Assembly (NCBI GenBank): GCA_029339505.1 | Contig: JAQISU010000081.1 | Coordinates: forward strand, 20,361,501 to 20,425,500 | DNA length: 64,000 bases | Origin: Unio delphinus | Taxonomy: Eukaryota > Mollusca > Bivalvia > Unionida > Unionidae | Direction: 5' to 3' | In this document: positions 36,926-47,380 of the stretch, one piece after another | Position numbering within the stretch: the stretch's first letter is position 1 | Layout of the letters: every line of letters begins with the position of its first letter | Translations under genes and position numbers: made by a program | Notes under the pieces: generated by a model | What the model was told of the DNA's origin: nothing | Database searches by the model: none | What the model saw: only the letters and a program-made list of their open reading frames with translations

Positions 36926-37744
36926 TTGAAACAGTTATGGACGGATGAGCAAGCATCCGAAGAAGTGCGTACAACATACCAATATGTTGTCGACTTGCGA
37001 AACAATCTGGAAGAAGTTTGTAAATTGGCTCAAGAAAATCTCTGCGACGCAAGGGGACGTCAATCCAAGTATTACAACAAAAGGGCGAAGGAACGTCACT
37101 TTGAGGTGGGTGACAAGGAGTTGTTGTTGTTGCCATTGGAGCACAACAAGCTGCAAGTCTCATGGAGGGGGCCATTTGTTGTAACAGAGAAGAAAGGTGG
37201 ACAAAACTACCGTATCCGAGTAGGTGATAAGGACAAGTTGTTCCACGTGAATCTTTTGAAGCGGTACCGTGTGCGAGATCCACCCACGGAGTTCGTGGTG
37301 GCTACCGTCGTGACCGAAGAATCCGACGACAACGCAGGGCAGGGGGAAGTACTCCCTAGTTGTCCGTTGACGAGGGAGGAAACCTACGTCGACGTCGCAC
37401 TTGACGTTACGTTAACGTCAGACCAACGTAAAGAGGTGGAGTCGGTACTTCAAGAATATTCGAGCGTCTTAACCGAGAGACGTGGGAAGACAGAGCTGGA
37501 GGAGTCCTCTTTGAAGCTGCTGGACGAGAACCCAGTGAAGTTAAGACCATATCCGTTGCCGTACGCGAAGTTAGAAGCGGTCCGTAAGGAAGTTGAAACT
37601 ATGTTAGACTTAGGTATTATCGAACCAAGCGAGTCGGCGTATAGCTCTCCTGTTGTACTGGTCCAGAAAAAGGATGGGACACACAGACTTTGTGTCGATT
37701 ACCGAAAGTTAAACCGAATCACAGAATTCCAGGTAGAACTTTAA
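36926..37744 (+). pseudogene. Integrase C-terminus and start of reverse transcriptase (Gmr1-like element)
   Basis: The first part is the GPY/F-like integrase tail (FEVGDKELLLLP..., WRGPFVVTEKKG, FHVNLLKRY). After about residue 150 comes the RT N-terminus: LGIIEPSESAYSSPVVLVQKKDGTHRLCVDYRKLN. A frameshift at about 37740 ends it. The direct passage from integrase into RT in one frame proves the domain order. Confidence 0.9.
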
Positions 37745-38807
37745 CCTGACCCTGAGTCTATTTTCGCAGGAGTAACCCATGCGAAATATTTTTCTAAGAT
37801 TGATCTGTCCAAAGGATACTGGCAAATTTCAGTCCGTAGTGAAGACAGAGCAAAACTCGCCTTTGCAACTCCAGATGGGACTTACCAGTGGGTGGTCATG
37901 CCATTCGGGGTGCAGAATGCGCCCAGTGTCTTCACCCGTATGATGCGGAAATTCCTTGAACCATTGCGGGGGATGGGAGTTTCCAACTTCATGGACGATC
38001 TTCTATTAGCTACAGCTACATTGAAAGAACACATACTTTTGCTGAAAAACGTCTTAGAACGACTACGACAAACCGGACTGATCGCACAACCATCGAAGTG
38101 CCATATAGGGTTCAGACAATTAGACTACCTAGGACATACCCTCAGCGAGGACACGTTAACCAAAGAGAGTTAGGGACGCATTACGACCGACTACTAAGAC
38201 TGAAGTTAGATCTTTTCTAGGTTTGGCAAGGTACTATAGGAGATATGTGGCAAATTTTAGTGCTATTGCGAGTCCATTGACTGACTTGACTCGGAAAAAA
38301 GCGCCGACCAAAGTAGTATGGACAGACGCATGTGAACGCGCATTTCAGACGCTAAAAGGCACACTGACGTCAGACGCCATAGTTAAGTTGCCTGACGTGA
38401 CACGGGATTTTGTTTTGAGGACAGATGCTTGTGATAGAGGTTTAGGTGCAGTGTTATTGCAAGAACACGATGGAAGCTTATACCCAGTTGCGTATGGGAG
38501 TAGGAAACTGTCAAATGCGGAAATTAACTATTCAGTTTCTGAGAAAGAATGTTTGGCGATTATCTTTGGAATAACTAAGTTCCAACGGTATCTGTATGGT
38601 AGGAAGTTTACTTTGGAAACAGATCATCAACCGCTGGCGTATTTGGCCCAGGCGAAATTAACTAACGGTCGAATAATGAGATGGTCGCTGCTTCTACAAC
38701 AGTATCAGATTCAAGTACGGTACATCAAAGGCAGGGATAATGTGGGAGCGGATTGTTTAAGTCGGTTAGGGATGTCTGAGGTGAATAGGTCACCCAAGGA
38801 CATGTAA
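37745..38807 (+). pseudogene. Reverse transcriptase core and RNase H (Gmr1-like element)
   Basis: Frame pieces give FSKIDLSKGYWQI, then FGVQNAPSVFTRMM and the active site FMDDLL (Phe for the usual Tyr of YMDD), the PSKC...YLGH segment, a break at about 38172, then the RNase H domain (FVLRTDACDRGLGAVLLQ, VSEKECLAIIFGI, LETDHQPLAYL) to a stop at 38807. Confidence 0.9.
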
Positions 38808-38878
38808 CGGGAGCAGAGTAGTTCACCGAAAAATTTGGGAGAGTAAAAATACCGATTTTACTTTTAGCAAGGAGGTAA

Positions 38879-40034
38879 TGTCAAGTGCCAAATTTTTCGT
38901 CAGTGAAATTCATTAATTAATTCGTAGGCTAGCCGACAATTAACTGTCTTGGAGTAGAGTTTGGACGAAAGAATGTTTACTTAACTGGGTCATGCTGTTA
39001 GAATATTGATAGTAGAACCGAATTTGGTGTTTGACACGCTTAAGAGAGAGAATTTCTCACGTATAGCTGTCAAAGTGATTTGGAACAAATGGTAGGGTGA
39101 TATTTCGACCCCAAGTGGCATTTTTGGCATCTTGATAGACGGTTTTTCAAAAGGTCCGTAGGAATAGCATTTATTCCGATTGGTCACATGTAGAAGGAGG
39201 GGTGTGTGTCGAACCCTAGAATCGGGGAAATATATTCTCTGAGCTAATGAGTTTAAATCAGTCTTCTGGAAGGTGCTTTACAAGAAAACAGTGTTGAACT
39301 ACTATCATTAATTCTGGAATAAAGACTCCGGGGGTATTTTTAGAGCAGTGCCTTCGTAACAATAAGCTCAGGAAAGTCCGCCGGAAATCAAACGGCAGAA
39401 GCACGCCAAAAACACAAGGAAAATAGTTTGCTTGGAAAGAGTGAGAATTAGCGAGAAGTCAAGAAAAGGAGGGAAAAGAAGTCAGAAGTCAGAGTTGTGC
39501 AATCCCACGTTCACCAGAGGGCAAAGTAAAGTCGTGACGCAAGCAGAAGAAAACCAGAGTCGTCGAACAAGGTCACTGTGAATTTCTCAAGCAGTCCGAT
39601 GTTAATGAACACTCGATTTCGTGATGAAATTTACTATCAGCTATTAACAGCTAAATTCATCTATTTTATTAGTGTTTGAATTTTTAATTAATGTATCCAC
39701 TATTTTAAAGCTTCGGTCTTGAAGTGCTTCTGAACGAAGAATATTCAGAAGGAAAGAAAATTGTAATTTACTGTGTCATTCTTCTCTTGATTGTATTTTA
39801 ATTAAATCCTTATTTTATCTTTACGGGGGCTCGTGTGTTGTCTTGTTCAAGATACCATCTCAGATTACCATATCCATTAACCGGGCAAATTACACCGCAG
39901 AGGCCATCCTTTAGATAACGAGAATTAGCGGGAGGCGGTTTTCGAGTGTTGTTTTTCCAAGTTGCGCAATACCTCTGACCAGGCCTTGTGCGATATTGTA
40001 CTAATAACCCTTGATAACCGAGCCAGCCGTTACA
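38879..40034 (+). repeat. 3' LTR of the Gmr1-like element
   Basis: 1156 bp starting TGTCAAGTGCC after the purine-rich AGCAAGGAGGTAA and ending GCCGTTACA. TG...CA ends. The next base belongs to the interrupted protease gene of element B. Confidence 0.85.
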
Positions 40035-40327
40035 CTGCCATTGCCTGTGTCGGTAATGTTGAATACCATGTTCTGGCAGGTAACTGATTAATATAATTTA
40101 AAAACTTAACTGGTGGTAATGGTCCGTACGAATCAAAATAAACAATTGCGCGTGGATCAATCGCATATGCAACCCCGGTCAGTTCCTGGACCAGAATTCG
40201 AATCGAGATTGATGATACCGGTTTCAACGTGATGTGGTTTTTTCGGTAATTGATCGCGCATAAACACTCCTCTAAAATGTTTTATTTTTACTTTTTTAGC
40301 AGCATTTATCAGATCAAAATTTGACAT
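40035..40327 (-). pseudogene. Adenain-like protease, truncated (element B)
   Basis: It begins MSNFDLINAAKKVKIKHFRGVFMRDQLP, colinear with residues 1 on of the element A protease. The GTHW catalytic His segment is mutated (a shift around TDRGC). The frame IDPRAIVYFDSYG continues to LPTQAMA, where the LTR begins, so the catalytic Cys region is gone. Confidence 0.85.
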
Positions 40328-40332
40328 CGGTA

Positions 40333-40782
40333 TTATATTCCTGGAAGTCTCAGTCCCTTTCCTAGATAAGTTCCCGGAAGTCTGAGACCGCGTCCCTTTT
40401 TTGTTATACCCTTTTCCTGTTGCTTTCTTTAATGCTATTCCAGCGGCGTTTCCAACAGCACCTAAAGCAGCAGCTTTTGCAACTGCAGGTGCGGCCGCAG
40501 GAATTAATGTTGGTATTGCTGCAAGAAGTGGAAATATACCTCCTTATTTAATCATATCTTTGATGGCACTTGGAGAAAATTCAAGTTGAACTCCAGTTTT
40601 TGATACCAGAGATTTATTGAAACCTTTAAGCTGATTACCGGTTAACGATAATTTCTTTGGACCACCACTCATTTGTTTTTTCTTTAATGTTATTTTTTGC
40701 CCCACATTGATTTGCGTTTCTTGATTGTATTTTTTTTTATCTGACCTTGAGTCAGAGTTGCGTTAACATGACTATACGACAT
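40333..40782 (-). pseudogene. pVI-like hydrophobic/basic protein, broken (element B)
   Basis: It starts MSYSHVNATLTQGQIKK, shifts frame at a nine-A run and has a TAA before the GGIFPLLAAIPTLI-like hydrophobic stretch. The C-terminus keeps the Ala-rich AKAAALGAVGNAAG segment and a GLRLPGTYLGKGLRLPGIY-like tail, as in element A. Confidence 0.75.
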
Positions 40783-40808
40783 TTTTATAATTACTCGATT
40801 GATTTTAA

Positions 40809-42316
40809 TTACATGTTCTCTACGGGTGCATCAGCGACTCGCATTCGTCCACCAACACCTTCGAGTAATACTGCTCTGTCGCTAAGTATAACAGCGATCG
40901 CTCTGAAACCAGCAGGAACAACAGGTGGACCTACAGCACCAGGAGGAAAATAACCTACTTGAGCTCGAAAATATATATCAACAATAGATTATCTAAATAA
41001 ATCCAAATGTTCCAGTGAAAAGTAATAGATCGGATATAATGTCGTAAAATCTTTTTGTGATATTTGCAAACCGGTATCTACATTTAGATCACGACCCATA
41101 AATGACATTAAACGATGATATGCACGTGAAACAGTATTATATTCAACATTTAATTTTATATCCTCGGCAGGTTCTTGATGTCCATTTATTCTTAAACTAA
41201 CCTCGGCAACATCAAGTGTGTCAAATATCATCGTAATTCTTTTCTGATAATTTACTCGTGCATTTGCCTGAAGTGCGATAAAAATATCTCGTGGTTCTGA
41301 AACTCCTTGTTGTGCTGATATATTCCATGTAAATTGACCAGCACCATTACCTTGAGTACTATCTGTAGTCATTGTTTTCCACGTTAGCAGGGATTTACCA
41401 CCTTGATTCATGAAAGAAAGTAATTTATTTTCTTCTGTGATAGATGCAACCATTACCGGCATCCACAATGATAATTTTGCAATCGTTATTTTAGCTTCAT
41501 CAACAACCCCATCGGCTGGCCAGACTGTATCATTGACTGAGTCTTTTCTGACAAGTACTATAGTGTGTTTAGCACTAACATCTCTGCAAAATCCAAAAAA
41601 TATGAGATAACGGAGTTACACGTGAAAATTCTCCATCAGCGTTCAACATTGACTTACGTGCTGCAAATCCAAGGATGAAATTGTTATTTCTTGATAATAC
41701 CTCATTTACGTCTGCGAGTCCACCTGCGGCTCTTACATTACCAGTACCTAAATCTGCGTGATCTGCATGATCGGTTATATCCTTTGCAAACATCATCGAT
41801 GGACCAGCTGATCTTGAATAGTCATCAGAGTATCTTGCTAGACCAAGTATCATCGTAGCAACATCAACATGTTGCAGACATGATTCGATATGTTTCCCAT
41901 CGATGGTGTATGTAGCACTACTGAATAATGCCATAATGCCATTATTGTCAATTATTGACAAAAGTAATTTTAGTAGCAGCTTCATAATTTGTATCGTCTA
42001 CTTTTATAAGTCGACCTTCAACTTCGATAAATACCTCAGCGGGTAAGAAATACCGACTTGTATCTTGTACTTGTAATTCTATTCTTCCACGTTGATTTGG
42101 TTGTACTGCATCGTAAGAATAATACTGATAATCACGCAGGGAATCATTTTTACGAACTGGTTCACCCATGTCTAACGCTGTATCAATTTCACGCTTAAAC
42201 ATTTTATTGTAATTACTATGATCTACGATGACGTTGTCAGGGCAAGTTATATGATTATTTCCCAAACCACTTCCTGTAGTAGCGTCAAAAGAATCATCAC
42301 CAGGATCCCTTTCCAT
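40809..42316 (-). pseudogene. Major capsid protein, frameshifted (element B)
   Basis: Colinear with the 465-residue protein of element A plus an extra N-terminal stretch (MERDPGDDSFDATTGSGLGNNHI). Conserved blocks: RDYQYYSYDAVQPNQRGRIELQVQDTSRYFLP, GLARYSDDYSRSAGPSMMFAKD, MNQGGKSLLTW, LYPIYYFSLEHLDL and the C-terminal VLLEGVGGRMRVADAPVENM. At least three frameshifts (about 41960, 41570 and 40985). It would form the pseudo-hexameric capsomer if intact. Confidence 0.85.
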
Positions 42317-42550
42317 ACCTAGCTAAGAGTGTAATCTCTACTGTCGTTTGGCTACCTTTTGTTCCCTCTCTCTCTTGTCCATTTGTTTCACCATTTCTAT
42401 TGTTTGTTCCACCCCCTCCCTTTGTTGTTTAGCCTTTTCTTTTATTTGATCACTTCTAATTTTTTTTAGGTCCCAACATCATCTTTTATTGTTCTATTTG
42501 TTGCAAAGGTGAGGTAGTTGATACTGGGGAAGTTGTTGTTTTTGCTGTTG
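42317..42550. other. Gap where element A has its pX-like gene
   Basis: A T/C-rich stretch with no similarity to the 144-residue protein found in this position in element A. Confidence 0.4.
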
Positions 42551-43186
42551 AGTTTATTCTAAATAAAATCTACGTATATCGTTAATATATTTATTATATA
42601 CTGGGTCATCGCTTCTAGCCTGAATTTTATTGTAGTACACACGATATAGCCATTTAAAATAGTTATCATTATTTATTTTAGCGTGTTTAGGTTTTAAAAT
42701 TTCAGATTTTCGAATAAGACTATTATATGCAAAACGAGGAAAATCTTCTTCCTTAACATTTTTTATATCTTCAATAACACCTTCCTTAAATTTACTAATC
42801 AATTCAACATCTCCTTTTGCTTTAGGTTTAGATGCAAGTTTTTCTTTCACATCAGCTAAGCCAGTGTAAATTTTATCAATATCTTGTTTAAGTTGTGGTG
42901 CAACTTTTCAAGCTGGAAGATCTTGTAAAATCTCTTGCGTTGCCCTAGCGGTTTCTTGTATTGTCCCAAGAAGATGTTTCTTTTTTCTGGATCAGTGATA
43001 TCTCCCCATATAACTTTCTCAGTTGTTGCAGTAATAGGTTTAAATAATCTTTCTGTATCTTCTACGTGACTCCTGACGTTCTTGAAGTTTTCTTCGAAGC
43101 GAATCTCTCAAAGGAATATATTTTTTTTATTGCTTCTTGGCGTTCTCGAGCTAATCTAGTAGTATATGCTTCTCCGATATTTGACA
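42551..43186 (-). pseudogene. Core/minor capsid protein homologue, broken (element B)
   Basis: It begins MSNIGEAYTTRLARERQEAIKK, paralleling the VNEALTTRLARERLDAIRR start of the 342-residue protein of element A, and keeps a later IENGDITDPEKR-like and KPEYxKF-like layout. It has frameshifts near 43090 and 42910. The last frame (42850-42554) ends DDPVYNKYINDIRRFYLE and lacks the LEVLVGGFRAGNNSPE tail of A. Confidence 0.65.
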
Positions 43187-43241
43187 TAGTTTTATTGATT
43201 ACATGTATCGATAAAATATTTAGCTAATTTGTAGCAACGCC

Positions 43242-43694
43242 GAGGAAGAATATTACTCAAAGTTAAAAAAAAATGGTACTCGGATTGATCGTTTGTCTAA
43301 ATAATTCATTTTGTTTGATCTATGTACAAGATCTTTTTTTATCCTAAGATTGACAATTTGACACATGGAGAGAGCAGCAGCGGGGGGTCGACTCAGAGGC
43401 GTAGCGATGATATTTTGCGCCCGGGGACGAACTATAAAATTGGCGCCCCAGCGATCTTGTGACCGATTTATTACCATTGTTTACTTATTATAATGTAACG
43501 TTGCAAGCCTCATTTTGGCGCCCCTGTACCTTGGCGCCCGGGGACATATATACCCCCCTGCCCCTACTACAACATTGGTTTGGGTCAATCTAGGTATAGT
43601 CATTGAACTGACTTCTATGTTAGTCACCATTAGTCGATTTGGTAATCAAAAAAGGATGACGTTTCCAATTAGTCTGTCCACCCTTTCTGCTGCT
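43242..43694 (-). repeat. Element B right terminal inverted repeat with a 175-bp insertion
   Basis: Inverse of 27078-27347. The match is broken at about 43393-43567 by a GC-richer 175-bp insertion containing GGCGTAGCG and three GGCGCCC motifs, probably a small non-autonomous element. Confidence 0.85.
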
Positions 43695-43757
43695 GCATTG
43701 AAAAGACCGTCTCCATCACCGCTTGTCGTCAGGGTGATTCCATTTATGTGGTCCTAG
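43695..43757 (-). pseudogene. OTU/vertnin-like gene, part beyond element B
   Basis: The minus strand reads DHINGITLTTSGDGDGLFNA up to the insertion point. This is the OTU-like SGDGxxLFNA active-site loop, with Gly where the catalytic Cys would be. A TAG precedes DHING, so either an intron ends there or the gene is dead. The frame continues in register with VSILLCG at 27072 once element B and one GCATT copy are left out. Confidence 0.55.
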
Positions 43758-44034
43758 TTATCATTCTGCTATTCAACTCAACCTAGAGGTAATTTCTCAA
43801 TAATTGCAGGTAAACGAAAATTGTATAATCATAATGTGTCTAATATGCACGTATGTAATAGTGCATTTTTTTTTGCTTATTAGATGACATAATTGTTTTA
43901 TTCGTTTTATATCAGTAACCAGTCGGAACGGATCATCATCGCGTGAAATTTATTTTGGCTGAATCAAATTTTAGTTGAACATGTAGATCTGATAAGGTAT
44001 TTAAATATAACTAGAAAACTGGGAAAGATTTGAA

Positions 44035-44275
44035 ATAGGAAAGGCTATCCAACCAAACAAAAACACATGTATATAGTTAGAAAGATTTGAAACAGGAAAG
44101 GCTATCCAAACAAAAACACATGTATATAGTTAGACAGGCTATCCAAACAAAAATACATGTATATAGTTAGAAAGATTTGAAATAGGACAGGCTATCCAAA
44201 CAAAAAACACATGTATATAGTTAGAAAGGCTATCCAAACAAAAACACATGTATATAGTTAGAAAGAATTAAATGG
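44035..44275. repeat. About 50-bp tandem repeat, 5 copies
   Basis: Units contain AGGCTATCCAAACAAAAACACATGTATATAGTTAGAAAGATTTGAAA, with some copies shortened. Confidence 0.85.
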
Positions 44276-44995
44276 AAATAAAAATAAATAATGCAAACAA
44301 CACATCTGGGGTAACACACAAACAACACATTTGGGGGAACACAACACACATGAAACACAAGTTTTAGTTTTTGGAAATGGAGGAGGGGATCTTTCTGGTC
44401 CCTCCCTCCCCCCAAAGAAAAGGAGAAATATAACATGAAAAAGAGACAGTAATGAAAAAGTAATAAGGAGAAAATAAGGGGCCTGTATATACAGGAACCT
44501 CAACGAACGATTCATCTAAGAAAATAGCAAATTAAGAAAGCCATTAAAACTTTAAACGATCATAAAAACACCTTTTCTATTAAAAAATCTGTTTGATTTT
44601 TTTAACGAAAATACAAGACATAAATATTAGAGGATGGGAAAAGGAACACACAAGTCTTTGAATGTTTCGAACAAATAGCCGTGTTGTAGTGACACACTCT
44701 AGGCAAATAGCTAATTATATCTAAATGTTGAAGGTGTGTATAAAAAAATAAAATAAACTTTGTTCTAGAATATAGACATCAGCAATTAAGTAAGCATATT
44801 AGGGACATATATACGTAGTCCCGGACTCCGTCGATAACTTCCGAGAAAATGGTAATTGGAGATGTTCGAAACGTTTCGTTGAATGAATTTCTAGCTGCTT
44901 AAGTCATTTAACATATTTAATTTGACCCATAACTTAACTTGACAATGAATTAAAAATTGTATTTAGCTAGTAGTAAATGTATCACGTGCTTGACT

Positions 44996-45096
44996 CTGGA
45001 CAGTATTTGGGCAGTATTGGGGTATATTTGGGCAGTATTTGGGTATATTTGGGCAGTATTTGGGTGCATTTGGGTAAATCGTGCCACCCATTGTTT
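44996..45096 (-). repeat. Inverted relative of the repeat at 25696
   Basis: The minus strand reads GGCACGATTTACCC followed by CCAAATACTGCCCAAATATA units, the same arrangement as 25696-25775 on the plus strand. Confidence 0.7.
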
Positions 45097-45465
45097 TGAG
45101 ACATTTGAAACACCGGTTGGCTCTACTGAAGACTAGAGAAAGGGTGAATATTTTCATAGCTGCATTTGGCCCACTTACCTTCATTGCTTATGATTAACTG
45201 AGATGATTAAACAAGGTCTGGGCGCTTCATTAAACTGCCATAGGTGGAAAATTAACGTCAGATCAAACCAAAAATTAAATCCTGGATCACTTCGAACCTC
45301 CGAGATATGGAGATACGCATTTCTGCATCTTTTCATCCTTTGCATTTGCCAGACATGGGCTATTAGAAGTGTGCCGCACACATTCAGCGGCGGTTTCATA
45401 GAAAACAACTGGTTTGTTTTCAAATTCAAATTTAGGTGTTTATTAATTTTTAAAAAATCTGCTTT

Positions 45466-45705
45466 AGCAGCAGAGAGAGTGAATCCTACAACGTTTTCAG
45501 ACAAAATTTGATTGAAATCCTAAAACGAGCCTTCCTACGATCCTATTTTAACCAAAAAAAGGCGAACCCTACAACGTTTTCAGACAAAAAAATTGATTGA
45601 AATCTCCCTATGAAATCATTTTAACTAAAAAAATGAAAACGATTTTTTAATCAATTTTGGTCGCAACTTGTTGTCATCTACCCTCTCTGCTGCTTAGTGA
45701 TTTCA
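45466..45705 (+). repeat. Element A left terminal inverted repeat
   Basis: 240 bp, inverse of 60023-60262 with one mismatch (A for G at about 45478). Inside, CCTACAACGTTTTCAGACAAAA...TTGATTGAAATC occurs twice, and the inner end (CCCTCTCTGCTGCT) is an inverted copy of the outer tip (AGCAGCAGAGAGGG). Confidence 0.95.
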
Positions 45706-45761
45706 GTTCTGGTCAACAAAAATAAGAAATGATTTGATCGAGTCTTTAGGACGAAAATCAT

Positions 45762-47150
45762 TTATGATTTCACAAACAGACTAATCGCTAACACCTCTTC
45801 TTGTAAATCAATCAGATTATTTGACTGGTCGGTGAGTTTGAAATTAATTCTGGTTAATGAATTATTATGGCATCGCATGTAGACAGGATTAATTGGGTTT
45901 TCAATAATTAGGAATCCTGGAGGAGCTGTTGGTGCAAATGAATAAAGAATATATCCTTGCTGAGCTTGATTTGATCGTTCGAGATTAATTTGATAGCTTC
46001 CTTCGATAACATCACACACTAAATTAAGCGCAATCACCGTTGAAATATTCACGTTGAACGGAGCGATATGCCTACCACCACCATCTGGATCATTATTATG
46101 TTTGAGGATAGTTGTTTGTTGTTCTGTTAATTTCCTTTCACATGCGTCATAGATTTTTTGGAAACCTTCATCGATGGCATCATTGAGAGATTTTTGTAGT
46201 TCTGGTACGTTATATCCCGGTAGTTTAAATGTTGGGATATCTTCAACGCGGATTTTATACTTCGCTGCAAATGTTGTTCTCGTTTGGGGGTTATTGTGAT
46301 CGAGTATAAATCGAATAATTTGTGAATTAAATGTTTCCATGTCATTGATGATTTTGTTACATGTTTCTACAACACTGATAAATTCATCTCGGGTGAGAGA
46401 ACCGGATTTAAGAGATATTAACAACAGTGAAAAATCATTATTCATCTCTGTGAAATTTTCATCGATTTCATATTCTTTAACAAAATGATACACACTCGAT
46501 TGTCCACTCCCCACAGAATGTTGGTGCACTGACCCAAAAAATTCTACACTGAACTCTTTATAACTCTTTACTGGATTATCAGGTTTTATCCTGTCTGTGA
46601 CATAATCAGATTTTTTAGGTTTGGGTGATACAACAACGATTCTCTCCAGAGTTTTTCCCCCGGGTGGTAATTCAGGCCATCCTAGTACGGTTCTTATTGA
46701 GCTGTTATAGATATCTACGACGTATCCTTCTGTGCTTATCTCAATCGCGGATGATAGCGTCGGTTCATGAACTGTTATAGCGATTTTTGACTCTACTCCA
46801 GTAATCGATTTTATTCTACGCGCGAATTCATTATTGATTTGTTCTATTTGGTATGACCCTGTTGGTATCGAAACAACATTCCAGTCTGGGGTACCGTCGT
46901 CTTTATTCTTATTTGCAAACACTAAAGAGTTATTCGGTTGTTGACCACCAAATGCTACCGATCTGATATTAGGCCAACTGTGATACATTCGTAGTTTTGC
47001 TAGCGCGATTTCACTCACAGGAACCGGAGAGGGGAAATTCACACTAAACTCGGGTTTCGTAGATGTTATTGATATCATACTCGTTTGTACTGGGTTCGTG
47101 TTCTCCACTACTCGTTGAAGTAATTCCATCTGTGTCGTCATTATACTCAT
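45762..47150 (-). CDS. Putative penton-like minor capsid protein (462 aa)
   Basis: The last gene of the structural block. The N-terminal half has SEIALAKLRMYHSWPNI, a SIPTGSYQIEQINNEFARRI segment and GYVVDIYNSSIRTVLGW. The C-terminal 100 residues (NVNISTVIALNLVCDVIEGSYQI, LIIENPINPVYMRCH, RINFKLTDQSNNLIDLQ then EEVLAISL) have the alternating strand pattern of a jelly-roll ending as seen in capsid-vertex proteins of Polinton-like elements. Penton identity is an inference from position, size and strand pattern, and a fibre or base protein is also possible. A fragment exists in element C. Element B has lost it. Confidence 0.5.
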   Translation of the reverse strand: MSIMTTQMELLQRVVENTNPVQTSMISITSTKPEFSVNFPSPVPVSEIALAKLRMYHSWPNIRSVAFGGQQPNNSLVFANKNKDDGTPDWNVVSIPTGSYQIEQINNEFARRIKSITGVESKIAITVHEPTLSSAIEISTEGYVVDIYNSSIRTVLGWPELPPGGKTLERIVVVSPKPKKSDYVTDRIKPDNPVKSYKEFSVEFFGSVHQHSVGSGQSSVYHFVKEYEIDENFTEMNNDFSLLLISLKSGSLTRDEFISVVETCNKIINDMETFNSQIIRFILDHNNPQTRTTFAAKYKIRVEDIPTFKLPGYNVPELQKSLNDAIDEGFQKIYDACERKLTEQQTTILKHNNDPDGGGRHIAPFNVNISTVIALNLVCDVIEGSYQINLERSNQAQQGYILYSFAPTAPPGFLIIENPINPVYMRCHNNSLTRINFKLTDQSNNLIDLQEEVLAISLFVKS

Positions 47151-47380
47151 GATTTATTTCTAATTTTGGTATCGAGGAATCATAAATACTGACCATCACT
47201 GAGAATTCACAATCTGGTAATGTTGATATTATTGAGATCATTTTGTTTTTTGGGTTCGTGTTTTCTGATTCCATCGGTGTTGTCATTGTTATTATACTCA
47301 TGTTGTCGCTCTAATTTCGATATCGCGGAATCAAAAATACTGACCATCGCTGAGAATTCACTATCTGATATAATCGTATT
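47044..47380. repeat. Imperfect tandem duplication at the membrane-protein/penton-like gene junction
   Basis: The block with GGTATCGAGGAATCATAAATACTGACCATCACTGAGAATTCAC at 47168-47210 recurs at 47317-47360 (ATCGCGGAATCAAAAATACTGACCATCGCTGAGAATTCAC). Both copies encode a FSxMVSIxDSxIxKLE segment. It places a second, out-of-frame copy of the membrane protein tail before the penton-like start. Confidence 0.75.

Larger units (their letters stand above)
33842..40034 (+). mobile_element. Gmr1-like Ty3/gypsy retrotransposon (integrase before reverse transcriptase)
   Basis: A 148-bp 5' LTR remnant (33842-33989) matches the last 148 bp of the 3' LTR (38879-40034) with three differences. The internal region encodes a gag-like coiled coil, zinc knuckle, aspartic protease, integrase, reverse transcriptase and RNase H, in that order. 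Integrase upstream of RT within a Ty3/gypsy-type polyprotein is the hallmark of the Gmr1 clade. Several stops and frameshifts inactivate it. The 3' LTR meets element B exactly in its protease gene. On the 5' side both LTR and element B sequence are deleted, so no target duplication can be seen. Confidence 0.9.
27078..43694. mobile_element. Element B: decayed Polinton-like element with a nested retrotransposon
   Basis: The ends are AGCAGCAGAGAGGGTGGACAGAC at 27078 and its near-perfect inverse ending at 43694, flanked by GCATT on both sides (27073-27077 and 43695-43699). The span is 16.6 kb, of which about 6.2 kb is an inserted Gmr1-like retroelement, leaving about 10.4 kb. Gene order from the left is zinc-ribbon protein (minus), ATPase (minus), zinc-ribbon/PLA2 (plus), integrase (plus), HNH (minus), polymerase-helicase (minus), membrane protein (minus), repeat-protein C-terminus (minus), protease, pVI-like, capsid and core/capsid genes (all minus). 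Nearly all genes carry frameshifts or stops. No 462-residue penton-like gene and no pX-like gene were found. Confidence 0.9.
43758..45465. other. Non-coding stretch between elements B and A
   Basis: Contains the tandem array at 44035-44275 and the short-period repeat at 44996-45096. No gene is supported. The two opposing frames at 45181-45511 overlap each other and run into the terminal repeat of element A. Confidence 0.5.

Noticed and set aside
45181..45511. Two opposing frames of 102-107 codons next to element A
   Set aside because: They overlap on opposite strands, extend into the terminal inverted repeat and show no family resemblance.
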